Assembly (NCBI GenBank): GCA_021732545.1
Contig: JAKFUW010000262.1
Coordinates: 1 to 5,062, forward strand
Reading direction: 5' to 3'
Length of the DNA stretch: 5,062 bases
Origin: Alphaproteobacteria bacterium
Lineage (GTDB): Bacteria; Pseudomonadota; Alphaproteobacteria; Rickettsiales; UBA3002
Below, piece after piece: positions 1 through 5,062 of this stretch. The translations under genes and the position numbers were made by a program. The notes below the pieces were generated by a model that was not told the DNA's origin, did no database searches, and saw nothing but the letters and a program-made list of their open reading frames with translations. The stretch's first letter is position 1. The number at the start of each line of letters is the position of its first letter.

Positions 1-413
1 GTCTGAACTTGTTTGAGCGTTCCCGTCAAACCAATCAACTGATCATCAAAACTTTTAACGTAATTTTTCATGACCTTTTGCGTATCGCGTTCAGGGTCAA
101 CGCTGATGAAAATGGGCTGCACTTGTGCACGTTGCGCGCCAATCATCTCGAGCGCATTATGAATCACCAGCAGGCTGGTCGGGCAAATATCGGGGCAATA
201 GGTGAAGCCAAAATAAATCAGGTTATATTTACCCAGCAGATCTTTTTCAGTGAAGGCTTTGCCTTTTGTATCGGTGAGGGTGAAGGGGCCGCCAATCAAG
301 GCTTCGCCTGAGTTTTTGGTTTGGTTGGATTGCAGATGCTCTGGCGCCAGCCACATGGCTGCGGCGAAAACCGATCCGATCAGAGCGAACATGGCAATGA
401 ATAAGTATTTCAT
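1..413 (-). CDS. SCO1/SenC family copper chaperone, partial (C-terminus off window)
   Basis: SCO/SenC proteins are membrane-anchored, thioredoxin-fold copper carriers that help assemble the CuA site of cytochrome c oxidase on the periplasmic side. Only the first 137 residues are visible; the rest lies left of position 1, including the distal histidine that usually completes the copper site. Residues about 4-23 form a hydrophobic N-terminal segment (FIAMFALIGSVFAAAMWLA), either an anchor or an uncleaved signal. Then come a GGPFTLTD strand (41-48), the core YFGFTYCPDICP with the two copper-ligand cysteines C73 and C77 in a CxxxC spacing, and FISVDPERD (102-110), a family hallmark. The ATG at 413 is chosen because the hydrophobic segment follows directly; no Shine-Dalgarno sequence is visible before it. 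The gene is divergent from the unknown gene at 615. The family is clear; whether it serves cytochrome oxidase or a redox role cannot be told from sequence. Confidence 0.93.
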   Translation of the reverse strand, partial: MKYLFIAMFALIGSVFAAAMWLAPEHLQSNQTKNSGEALIGGPFTLTDTKGKAFTEKDLLGKYNLIYFGFTYCPDICPTSLLVIHNALEMIGAQRAQVQPIFISVDPERDTQKVMKNYVKSFDDQLIGLTGTLKQVQ

Positions 414-424
414 AATGTGTGTGT

Positions 425-451
425 AATATAGGCATCGTGCTATCAAGTAAA
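425..451 (-). promoter_or_regulatory. Candidate promoter of the SCO gene
   Basis: Read on the minus strand, TTTACT (451-446) and TATATT (430-425) resemble -35 and -10 boxes, with 4 of 6 and 5 of 6 matches to the sigma-70 consensus. The spacer is 15 bp, shorter than usual. The -10 box ends only 11 bp before the ATG at 413, so a transcript starting there would have almost no leader, which fits the absence of a ribosome binding site. This is seen by eye only, in an AT-rich region where such matches arise by chance. Confidence 0.3.
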
Positions 452-532
452 GTGAAGGATATGTGACAATGGTTGGAGCCGTTCCAAAATAGTTGATAAG
501 TAGCAAATTTACAAAACAAGCATTTCATATTT

Positions 533-548
533 AAGTAAAAATTTACTT
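533..548. promoter_or_regulatory. 7-bp inverted repeat overlapping a -35 box (possible operator)
   Basis: AAGTAAA (533-539) and TTTACTT (542-548) are perfect inverted copies separated by AA. The right arm covers the -35 candidate of the unknown gene at 615, a normal place for an operator. A further AAGTAAA lies at 445-451, over the -35 candidate of the divergent SCO gene. The size fits a dimeric regulator site, but the sequence is AT-rich and simple, so chance is a real alternative. Confidence 0.3.
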
Positions 549-570
549 TTGCATGATAGTATGTTACATT
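542..570 (+). promoter_or_regulatory. Candidate promoter of the unknown gene at 615
   Basis: TTTACT (542-547) and TACATT (565-570) are spaced by 17 bp, the ideal sigma-70 distance, each matching 4 of 6 consensus bases. Transcription would begin near 577 and leave a leader of about 38 nt. That leader contains ATAAGGA at 597-603, a plausible ribosome binding site 11 nt before the ATG at 615. Confidence 0.4.
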
Positions 571-614
571 GGAATGAATAAAAAACGCATGACGACATAA
601 GGATATATCACGCC

Positions 615-1229
615 ATGATACCGGTGATTACGGTACCGAATGTGCAATTTCAGCCGACTCCAGTTCAAACCGAGTTGGTGGTGGGGGTGCCGACGCAAGT
701 GTCGCCGTTATCGCGCTTGGCGCATTATGCGGTGCCATCAACATTTACCGCTCCACAACTGTATAACAACACACGCGGTGGCAGTAGCTATGCACCAAGC
801 CGCGCTCAGTTGGCTGCTAGTCAGGCACAAAGTAATCCGCCAAACCTGCCTGCTTTTCAACTGCCAACGGGCGCAGCACTTGGTGCATCGCTGAATTTTA
901 CCAGCCAGTTTATGGCACAAGTGATGGGACAGGGTGGTGCTGCGAACGATAATGGGCTGATTGCGGCTTTTTATCAATCAGCGCAACGAGCAACACCGCA
1001 ACAAGATGCTACGCAGCCTTATTCGCTCAATTATTTGTTAGGCGCAGCCAACAAAGCGGGTGCATCACCAACGCCAAAACATATCGGCGCAGAACTCATC
1101 ACCACATCCAGCTATCAGTCACCAGAAACTAAAGGCAGAAACGCCATTGATAGCTATGGCGCGAGCTTTGCGCGAAATCGAGTTTTTTTAGAAGAAAAAG
1201 ACCGTGTGGTGAATGCGATCACGCTTTAG
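615..1229 (+). CDS. Hypothetical protein, low-complexity A/Q/S/P-rich, 204 aa
   Basis: I do not recognise this protein. It starts at ATG 615 after ATAAGGA (597-603). It has no signal peptide, no membrane segment, no cysteine and no tryptophan. Residues 1-30 are Val/Pro/Gln-rich (MIPVITVPNVQFQPTPVQ), and residues 40-85 are a Ser/Ala/Gln/Pro stretch that looks disordered. Residues 90-107 (GASLNFTSQFMAQVMGQG) and 110-119 (ANDNGLIAAF) could form short helices. The C-terminal part, residues 173-200, is more ordered and charged, with KGRNAIDSYGASFARNRVF and then FLEEKDRVVN. Codon use resembles the neighbouring genes and the frame is open throughout, so it is probably real. It stands alone, with its own control region upstream and a palindromic repeat downstream. 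The composition would suit a secreted, scaffold or flagellum-associated protein, but nothing seen establishes a function. Confidence 0.7.
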   Translation: MIPVITVPNVQFQPTPVQTELVVGVPTQVSPLSRLAHYAVPSTFTAPQLYNNTRGGSSYAPSRAQLAASQAQSNPPNLPAFQLPTGAALGASLNFTSQFMAQVMGQGGAANDNGLIAAFYQSAQRATPQQDATQPYSLNYLLGAANKAGASPTPKHIGAELITTSSYQSPETKGRNAIDSYGASFARNRVFLEEKDRVVNAITL

Positions 1230-1254
1230 ATAGACAATGCGAAGCCGCCCCGCT

Positions 1255-1363
1255 GTCATTGCGAGGCGGCGGACACAGTGTGTCAGCCGACGCGGCAAGC
1301 CACTTTATTCGTAAGTTTAAGATGTGGATCGCCACGCTAACTCAAGGGTTAGCTCGCGATGAC
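1255..1363. repeat. 109-bp imperfect palindrome with nested hairpins (MITE-like dispersed repeat?)
   Basis: The ends GTCATTGCGAG (1255-1265) and CTCGCGATGAC (1353-1363) are inverted copies, 10 of 11 paired plus one G-T wobble. Inside are three more pairings: CGGC-GACACA with TGTGTC-GCCG (1267-1289, one mismatch, tiny loop); CGCGGCAAGCCAC (1291-1303) with GTGGATCGCCACG (1324-1336), 10 of 13 paired; and GCTAAC (1336-1341) with GTTAGC (1348-1353) around a 6-nt loop. The single strand could fold as a branched structure with a main stem and side hairpins. I recall short dispersed palindromes that begin GTCATTGCGAG in many bacterial genomes, so this is most likely a copy of such a repeat. It lies between convergent genes and ends three bases from the stop codon at 1367-1369, where it may also halt transcription from either side. 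No T-run follows, so it is not a classic intrinsic terminator. Confidence 0.75.
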
Positions 1364-1366
1364 GAA

Positions 1367-1915
1367 TTATTCAATGAGTGCGGGTGATGGCCAATTAATC
1401 GCGCCGGTTTTGAGCGCCGCTTCATCGGATTTGGCTAACACATCAATCGCCTCGCGGACATAGGCTGCAAGCTTTTGCACATGAGCGGCATCGGGTGGCG
1501 CGCCACGATAAACATTGCGGGTGAGTGCATCGGTGAGTGCGGCATCGTCAATCAGCGCGTCGGTGTAAATGGTAAAGCGGCCATTGAGTGCATGCGCCAT
1601 TTTCTTGACTTTTTTGCCCACGCTCATATCACCCACACCAATTTCGCGAAGCGATCTGTCCATATCGTTCATCATAATATCCACGATTTCATTGGCGGTT
1701 TCATGCCATTCGGGGTTGTCCGACGCTGTGAGCCGCCCCGTATATAAAAATAAATGCAGCACAATCATATCAAAGCGCCCATCGAGCGAATCGGCCACGC
1801 CAAAGTGCTCATAAAAAAACGGCTGACGCGATTGCGAAACCAGTGCTATATAGAGAGCGTTCGACTCCAGCATGGAGTGTGAGGGTTGAAACCAACGGGC
1901 AAATTGTGCAAGCAT
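1367..1915 (-). CDS. Ubiquinol-cytochrome c chaperone (CBP3/UQCC family)
   Basis: This is a homologue of mitochondrial Cbp3/UQCC1, which helps cytochrome b mature during assembly of the bc1 complex (complex III); the bacterial role is inferred from that. The protein is 182 aa, about the usual bacterial size. Landmarks are SQSRQPFFYEHFGVADSLDG (residues 27-46), then RFDMIVLHLFL with the conserved aromatic and aliphatic core up to about residue 57, and EIGVGDMSVGKKVKKMAHAL followed by NGR (91-113), the family signature. The open frame extends upstream to 2320, but that part lies over bamE and has a Lys/Arg/His-rich, non-protein-like composition. The start was set at ATG 1915, giving an N-terminus of MLAQFARWFQPSHS; ATG 1873 is an alternative, and neither has a clear ribosome binding site. 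It is divergent from bamE with 21 bp between start codons, so its promoter must lie inside bamE's 5' end. Confidence 0.88.
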   Translation of the reverse strand: MLAQFARWFQPSHSMLESNALYIALVSQSRQPFFYEHFGVADSLDGRFDMIVLHLFLYTGRLTASDNPEWHETANEIVDIMMNDMDRSLREIGVGDMSVGKKVKKMAHALNGRFTIYTDALIDDAALTDALTRNVYRGAPPDAAHVQKLAAYVREAIDVLAKSDEAALKTGAINWPSPALIE

Positions 1916-1936
1916 AAGGTTGAATGTAGGCAAGAG

Positions 1937-2413
1937 ATGAGAAAAATGCAAGCATATGGACGAATAATCTTGATGGTTGTGGTGATGGGTATGGCTGCGT
2001 GCGAACCCGTGGTCGATCAGCGTGGCCATGTGGAAGATGGCTCGCTTACAGAAAAAATCTTTGTAGGCTCCACCACCAAAGATGAGGTCAAGCGTGATTT
2101 TGGCTCGCCTTCGAGCATGTCGAGCTTTGGCGATGAGACGTGGTATTATATTCGTACCCGCAAAGAATCGAAGGCGTTTTTTAAACCCGAAATCATCGAG
2201 CAAAAAGTGACGCAAGTGACGTTTGATGATGCGGGAACGGTCGCCGAGGTCAAGGAATATGCGCTCAAAGACAGCAAACCGATTACGACGGTCGCCCAAA
2301 CCACGCCGACCGAAGGCCATAGCCTTGGATTTTTAGAGCAACTCATCGGAAATCTGGGGCGCTTTAACAAACCGCTCGACCGCAAAGGTGGCCTGCGCCC
2401 ACCGGGTGGCTGA
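1937..2413 (+). CDS. bamE: Outer membrane assembly lipoprotein BamE (SmpA/OmlA family)
   Basis: BamE is a small lipoprotein of the BAM complex that inserts beta-barrel proteins in the outer membrane, acting from its periplasmic face. The 158-aa protein starts with a lipoprotein signal: basic MRK, a hydrophobic run IILMVVVMGM, and lipobox MAAC with the lipidated cysteine at residue 22. The SmpA/OmlA fold follows: VGSTTKDEVKRDFGSP (43-58), ETWYYI (67-72) and VTQVTFDDAGTVAEV (91-105). The tail TPTEGHSLGFLEQLIGNLGR (about 123-142) is a feature I associate with alphaproteobacterial OmlA. The frame is open back to a TTG at 1886, but ATG 1937 puts the signal peptide at the N-terminus and has AGGCAAGAG just before it; ATG 1946 is also possible. 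Its promoter must lie within the start of the divergent chaperone gene. It converges on thiL with 13 bp between stop codons. Confidence 0.92.
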   Translation: MRKMQAYGRIILMVVVMGMAACEPVVDQRGHVEDGSLTEKIFVGSTTKDEVKRDFGSPSSMSSFGDETWYYIRTRKESKAFFKPEIIEQKVTQVTFDDAGTVAEVKEYALKDSKPITTVAQTTPTEGHSLGFLEQLIGNLGRFNKPLDRKGGLRPPGG

Positions 2414-2420
2414 CACCCTG
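2402..2420. terminator. Hairpin between convergent bamE and thiL, weak terminator candidate
   Basis: GGGTG (2404-2408) and CACCC (2414-2418) pair perfectly around the 5-nt loop GCTGA, which contains the bamE stop codon; an outer C-G pair (2402 with 2420) extends the stem past one mismatch. It fills the 13-bp gap between the bamE and thiL stop codons and reads the same from both sides. Neither strand has a T-run after it, so it may stall polymerase or protect 3' ends rather than terminate by itself. Confidence 0.3.
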
Positions 2421-2426
2421 GATGAG

Positions 2427-3368
2427 TTAAAAATGCTGATAGCCTTTTTTGTCTAACACGATCAGTTGATTATTTTCATCGAACACACGCATGATTTTGT
2501 CTGACGTCAATTCACCGATTTTGGTGATGGCCACGCCATCGATTGCGTTTGGTATCCGTGCATGTGATGGTGCGCTAAATAGCAATTCATAATCATCGCC
2601 GCCGCTGCATAATGATGTGAGCGGAATGCGGTGCTGGTGGATATAATCGTGTGCAGCATCCGATAGCGGAACATCGTGCAAGCCAATCGCGGCGCCCACA
2701 TCGGATGCAGCACAGATATGCCCTAAATCCTGCATCAATCCGTCGGAAATATCCATGCACGCATGGATATTCGGCGCCAGTTGCTGCGCGATGGCGATGC
2801 GAGCGTGCGGATATAAATAGCGCGCAATCAGCTCGGGTGCAGCGTGGTGATTTTCAAGTGCGTGCAACCCTAAAAAACCATCGCCAATCGTGCCAGTCAC
2901 ATACAGCGCATCGCCCGCAACGCCCGCGCTGCGCGTGAGTGCTGCGCCGTGATTTACCAACCCATAAGCGGTGATGGTGATGCTGATGCCTGCTGGTGAT
3001 GCGATGGAATCACCGCCTAGCAAAAAACATCCATACATGTTTTGCATAGCATGCAGCGCATCGGAATAAGATTTTATCCATTCGTCTGTGGTGTTTTTGG
3101 GAATTGAGAGTGCGAGGCTATAGGCATAAGGTGCAGCACCCATTGCAGCCAGATCGGATAGGTTCACGGCGAGTGCTTTGCGTGCAATATCAGCGGGCGC
3201 AGTGTCGACTAAAAAATGCACGCCTTCAATCAGCGTGTCGGTAGTAATCACCAGTTGCTGGCCATCGGGAACGCTAATCAGCGCAGCATCATCTTGCAGA
3301 TTCAGTGCCGATTCATAGCCCAATGTGAGGGGTCGAAAATAACGCGCAATCCAATCAAATTCACGCAT
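2427..3368 (-). CDS. thiL: Thiamine-monophosphate kinase ThiL
   Basis: ThiL phosphorylates thiamine monophosphate with ATP to give thiamine diphosphate, the cofactor form, in the cytoplasm. The protein is 313 aa, close to the usual 310-330. Family motifs appear in order: the metal-binding QDDAALI (25-31), TTDTLIEGVHF (42-52), KALAVNLSDLAAMGAAP (64-80), the nucleotide/metal loop GGDS (118-121), GDALYVTGTIGDG (152-164), MDISDGLMQDL (205-215) and GGDDYELLF (256-264). All expected acidic metal ligands are present. The frame is open to 3449, but ATG 3368, giving MREFDWIARYF, matches the normal N-terminus. That start lies inside the last codons of nusB with an 8-bp overlap and has no ribosome binding site of its own, so translation is probably coupled to nusB. 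It is the last gene of the rib-nusB-thiL run. Confidence 0.96.
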   Translation of the reverse strand: MREFDWIARYFRPLTLGYESALNLQDDAALISVPDGQQLVITTDTLIEGVHFLVDTAPADIARKALAVNLSDLAAMGAAPYAYSLALSIPKNTTDEWIKSYSDALHAMQNMYGCFLLGGDSIASPAGISITITAYGLVNHGAALTRSAGVAGDALYVTGTIGDGFLGLHALENHHAAPELIARYLYPHARIAIAQQLAPNIHACMDISDGLMQDLGHICAASDVGAAIGLHDVPLSDAAHDYIHQHRIPLTSLCSGGDDYELLFSAPSHARIPNAIDGVAITKIGELTSDKIMRVFDENNQLIVLDKKGYQHF

Positions 3369-3855
3369 CGTTAGCGGGCGGCTGATGGCTGGAAATTTGT
3401 TGCAAGGCGGAATGAATATAGCCAAGCTCCTGGCCTTCAAAAAAGCCACTAGCCAAGCTCACATATTCATCCAAAATTACGGCGTGTTTGCGATCAGGGC
3501 GAAAATTCAGCTCATAGGTTGCGCTGCGTAAAATGGCGAGCATTACGGGGTTCATGCGCGCTACTTTCCAATCGGCTTTGATCACGCTTTCCAGCGTGGC
3601 ATCTATCGTGGTTTGGTTGGTGATGACGCCTTCTAGAATGTCGCGCATCAGCGCCACTTCCGGCATCGCGTCACTTGGCCACTCAATGTCTTGTGTGTCG
3701 ATACTATCGCGCCACTGAGCGCTCAATTGTTCGGCGAGTTTCTCTGCGCTGATTTTGCTTTGCATCACATCGCGTTGATACAAACCTTGCACCGCAGCCA
3801 AACGCGAGCTACGTTTGCGCTGCAATGATTTGCGTGGCCGCGATTCATCCGTCAT
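3361..3855 (-). CDS. nusB: Transcription antitermination factor NusB
   Basis: NusB binds NusE (ribosomal protein S10) and boxA RNA to keep polymerase from terminating in rRNA operons. The 164-aa protein is all-helical by pattern, with a basic N-terminus (RPRKSLQRKRSSR) expected for RNA contact. It then shows RLAAVQGLYQ (18-27), ILRSATYEL (108-116) and VILDEYVSLASGFF (126-139). The C-terminal helix usually reads close to FVNGVLD; here it is YIHSALQQI (146-154), a diverged version. The start at ATG 3855 overlaps the end of ribH by 11 bp, and its own stop overlaps thiL by 8 bp, so it is part of one translationally linked unit. Placement between ribH and thiL is common in proteobacteria. Confidence 0.95.
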   Translation of the reverse strand: MTDESRPRKSLQRKRSSRLAAVQGLYQRDVMQSKISAEKLAEQLSAQWRDSIDTQDIEWPSDAMPEVALMRDILEGVITNQTTIDATLESVIKADWKVARMNPVMLAILRSATYELNFRPDRKHAVILDEYVSLASGFFEGQELGYIHSALQQISSHQPPANDA

Positions 3856-4306
3856 GGGAATGTGTCTCGTAGGGTTGCACGTTCCATTTTGATTTTAATT
3901 CCAGCATACGCAACGCCGCTTCTGCGGCCTCGCGGCCTTTATTGGCGCCATTCACATTAGCGCGTTTTTGCGCTTGGGCTTTGTGCTCCACTGTGAGCAC
4001 CCCAAAACCGATTGCGGCGCGGTGCTTGATCGCCAGATGCGCAATGCCTCGCGCACATTCGTTGCAGACATATTCATAATGCGAGGTTTCACCACGAATC
4101 ACGCAACCCAGCGCCACATAACCATCATAGGCGGGCGCGTCAGCATGCATCGCAAAATGGATGGCAGCGGGAAGCTCGAACGCACCGGGCACCGTGACCA
4201 CATCAAATGAATGTCCACCCGCTTCGAGGTGTGTTTTAGCACCGAGCGTCAATTCGTCGGTGATGTCGCGATAATAATCAGCAACCAAAATTAATAGATG
4301 TGCCAT
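3845..4306 (-). CDS. ribH: 6,7-dimethyl-8-ribityllumazine synthase RibH
   Basis: RibH condenses 5-amino-6-ribitylaminouracil with 3,4-dihydroxy-2-butanone 4-phosphate, the product of the RibB gene just upstream, giving the direct precursor of riboflavin. The protein is 153 aa, the normal subunit length for this pentameric or icosahedral enzyme. Visible landmarks are VPGAFELP (39-46), which binds the pyrimidine substrate, GCVIRGETSHYEYV (67-80) with the catalytic histidine H76, and GFGVLTVE followed by a basic KAQAQKR stretch that holds the phosphate-binding residues. ANKGREAAEAALRMLEL forms the last helix. The start at ATG 4306 lies 11 bp after the ribB stop; AGGCGG at 4319-4314 (minus strand) is a fair ribosome binding site overlapping that stop. 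Confidence 0.97.
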   Translation of the reverse strand: MAHLLILVADYYRDITDELTLGAKTHLEAGGHSFDVVTVPGAFELPAAIHFAMHADAPAYDGYVALGCVIRGETSHYEYVCNECARGIAHLAIKHRAAIGFGVLTVEHKAQAQKRANVNGANKGREAAEAALRMLELKSKWNVQPYETHSHDG

Positions 4307-4317
4307 AAAGATACCGC

Positions 4318-5062
4318 CTATAGGTTAATGGGTTGATAGCCGCGAATGGTCAGACCGTAACCATCCAGCCCCACCGCACTGGGTTTTGAATTTGATAATA
4401 ATATCATGTCTTTCACACCCAGATCGAGCAGAATCTGTGCGCCGATACCATAATCGCGAAGTTGTGGCGCAATGTCAGGCGCACCAAGGCGACGGCGAAT
4501 TTGATCAGAAATGGCGGTTTTACTTGGCTCGCGGATCAGCACCACCACACCGCTTTGTGCGTTGCTGATCATGCGCATCGCGGCGTGCAATTCACCGGAT
4601 TTATGCTCGGTCACATCGCACAGCGCATCGTGCAATAAATTCACGCCGTGCATACGCACCAGCACGGGTGAGGCCGAAGTAATATCGCCTTTGATGAGCG
4701 CCACATGCTCGGCATATTCGACGGTGGAGGCATAGACAATCATGTGAAAATCACCACCATGCTCGCTTGTAAAACTCGATTCAATCACGCGGGTAACCAA
4801 TTGTTCCGAGCGTCTGCGATAGGCAATAAGATCGGCGATGGTCGCGATGTGTAAATGGTGCGTTTTGGCAAACTCAATCAGGTCTGGCAGGCGCGCCATC
4901 GTGCCATCATCATTCATGATTTCGCAAATGACTCCGGCAGGTTTGAGGCCTGCCAAGCGCGAAATATCAACGGCGGCTTCCGTGTGTCCGGCGCGCACCA
5001 GCATGCCACCCTCGCGTGCCTCCAACGGGAACACGTGCCCCGGGCTTGCGATGTCGGAGGCG
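4318..5062 (-). CDS. ribB: 3,4-dihydroxy-2-butanone 4-phosphate synthase with degenerate RibA-like tail (RibBX type), partial
   Basis: RibB converts ribulose 5-phosphate to formate and the four-carbon unit used by RibH. The 247 visible residues lack about the first 120; the open frame runs off the right edge, and the GTG at 5034 is internal. The RibB half shows PGHVFPL, the catalytic RAGHTEA, then VICEIMNDDGTMAR with the conserved glutamate, ending near DLIAYRRRSEQLVTR. The second half aligns with GTP cyclohydrolase II: HVALIKGD, VLVRMHG and RDYGIGAQILLDLGV are kept. However, the zinc site normally read as CLTGD...RCDCG is replaced by NLLHDALCDVTEHKSG, and the QEGRGIG loop by REPSKTAIS. The tail is therefore unlikely to open GTP, and a separate RibA is expected elsewhere. 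Such RibB fusions have been described in proteobacteria as RibBX, with an unclear role for the tail. Confidence 0.93.
   Translation of the reverse strand, partial: ASDIASPGHVFPLEAREGGMLVRAGHTEAAVDISRLAGLKPAGVICEIMNDDGTMARLPDLIEFAKTHHLHIATIADLIAYRRRSEQLVTRVIESSFTSEHGGDFHMIVYASTVEYAEHVALIKGDITSASPVLVRMHGVNLLHDALCDVTEHKSGELHAAMRMISNAQSGVVVLIREPSKTAISDQIRRRLGAPDIAPQLRDYGIGAQILLDLGVKDMILLSNSKPSAVGLDGYGLTIRGYQPINL

Noticed and set aside
247..528. 93-codon open frame on the minus strand
   Set aside because: It is out of frame with the SCO gene, which has clear family motifs over the same bases, and its translation is rich in His, Arg and Cys without any recognisable pattern.
574..600. Eight-codon ORF (MNKKRMTT) ending just before the ribosome binding site of the unknown gene
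   Set aside because: Its start lies at or before the predicted transcription start near 577, it has no regulatory codon pattern, and such short frames are common by chance.
1244..1270. GCCGCC/GGCGGC stem as an intrinsic terminator of the unknown gene
   Set aside because: The 15-nt loop is large, no T-run follows, and the right arm is part of the larger palindrome, which explains it better.
1886..1936. TTG-initiated extension of bamE
   Set aside because: It would place 17 residues including a Cys before the lipoprotein signal peptide and would overlap the chaperone start; ATG 1937 fits better.
1916..2320. Upstream extension of the chaperone frame on the minus strand
   Set aside because: It lies antisense over bamE, has a Lys/Arg/His/Phe-rich composition unlike a folded protein, and the family normally begins shortly before the SQSRQP motif.
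3369..3449. Upstream extension of thiL
   Set aside because: It overlaps the end of nusB deeply, and ThiL proteins begin near the EFDWIARYF segment.

Overview
The window looks like an ordinary chromosomal segment of an alphaproteobacterium with roughly balanced G+C. Three things point there. A riboflavin/NusB/ThiL run is present on the minus strand: a RibB with a RibA-like tail, then ribH, nusB and thiL. A BamE/OmlA lipoprotein gene lies head to head with a gene for a CBP3-type ubiquinol-cytochrome c chaperone, a pairing I associate with alphaproteobacteria. A SCO1/SenC copper protein is also present. Genus cannot be told from the sequence alone.

Layout, left to right. Positions 1-413 (minus) hold the N-terminal 137 residues of a SCO1/SenC protein, cut by the window edge. 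Positions 414-614 are an AT-rich divergent control region of about 200 bp with a promoter-like motif facing each way; both -35 candidates are the start of a TTTACTT heptamer. Positions 615-1229 (plus) encode an unrecognised 204-residue protein rich in Ala, Gln, Ser and Pro. Positions 1230-1366 hold no gene; most of this is a 109-bp imperfect palindrome with nested hairpins, a probable dispersed repeat, lying between two convergent genes. Positions 1367-1915 (minus) encode the cytochrome bc1 chaperone, and 1937-2413 (plus) encode BamE, with only 21 bp between their start codons. BamE converges on thiL with a 13-bp gap. From 2427 to the right edge, all genes are on the minus strand and tightly packed: ribB (partial, 5' end off the window), 11 bp, ribH, 11-bp overlap, nusB, 8-bp overlap, thiL.

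How the genes work together. RibB makes 3,4-dihydroxy-2-butanone 4-phosphate, and RibH condenses it with the ribitylaminouracil intermediate to give the lumazine precursor of riboflavin. NusB is a transcription antitermination factor for rRNA operons. ThiL makes thiamine diphosphate. They probably form one transcript entering from the right, with nusB and thiL translationally coupled to the genes before them. The SCO protein and the bc1 chaperone both suggest aerobic respiration with copper cytochrome oxidase and complex III, and BamE belongs to the outer-membrane beta-barrel assembly machine.

I see no strong evidence for a new multigene system. The items most worth a second look are the orphan protein with its own promoter region (615-1229), the nested palindrome at 1255-1363, and the RibA-like tail of RibB, which has lost the metal-binding cysteines of GTP cyclohydrolase II.
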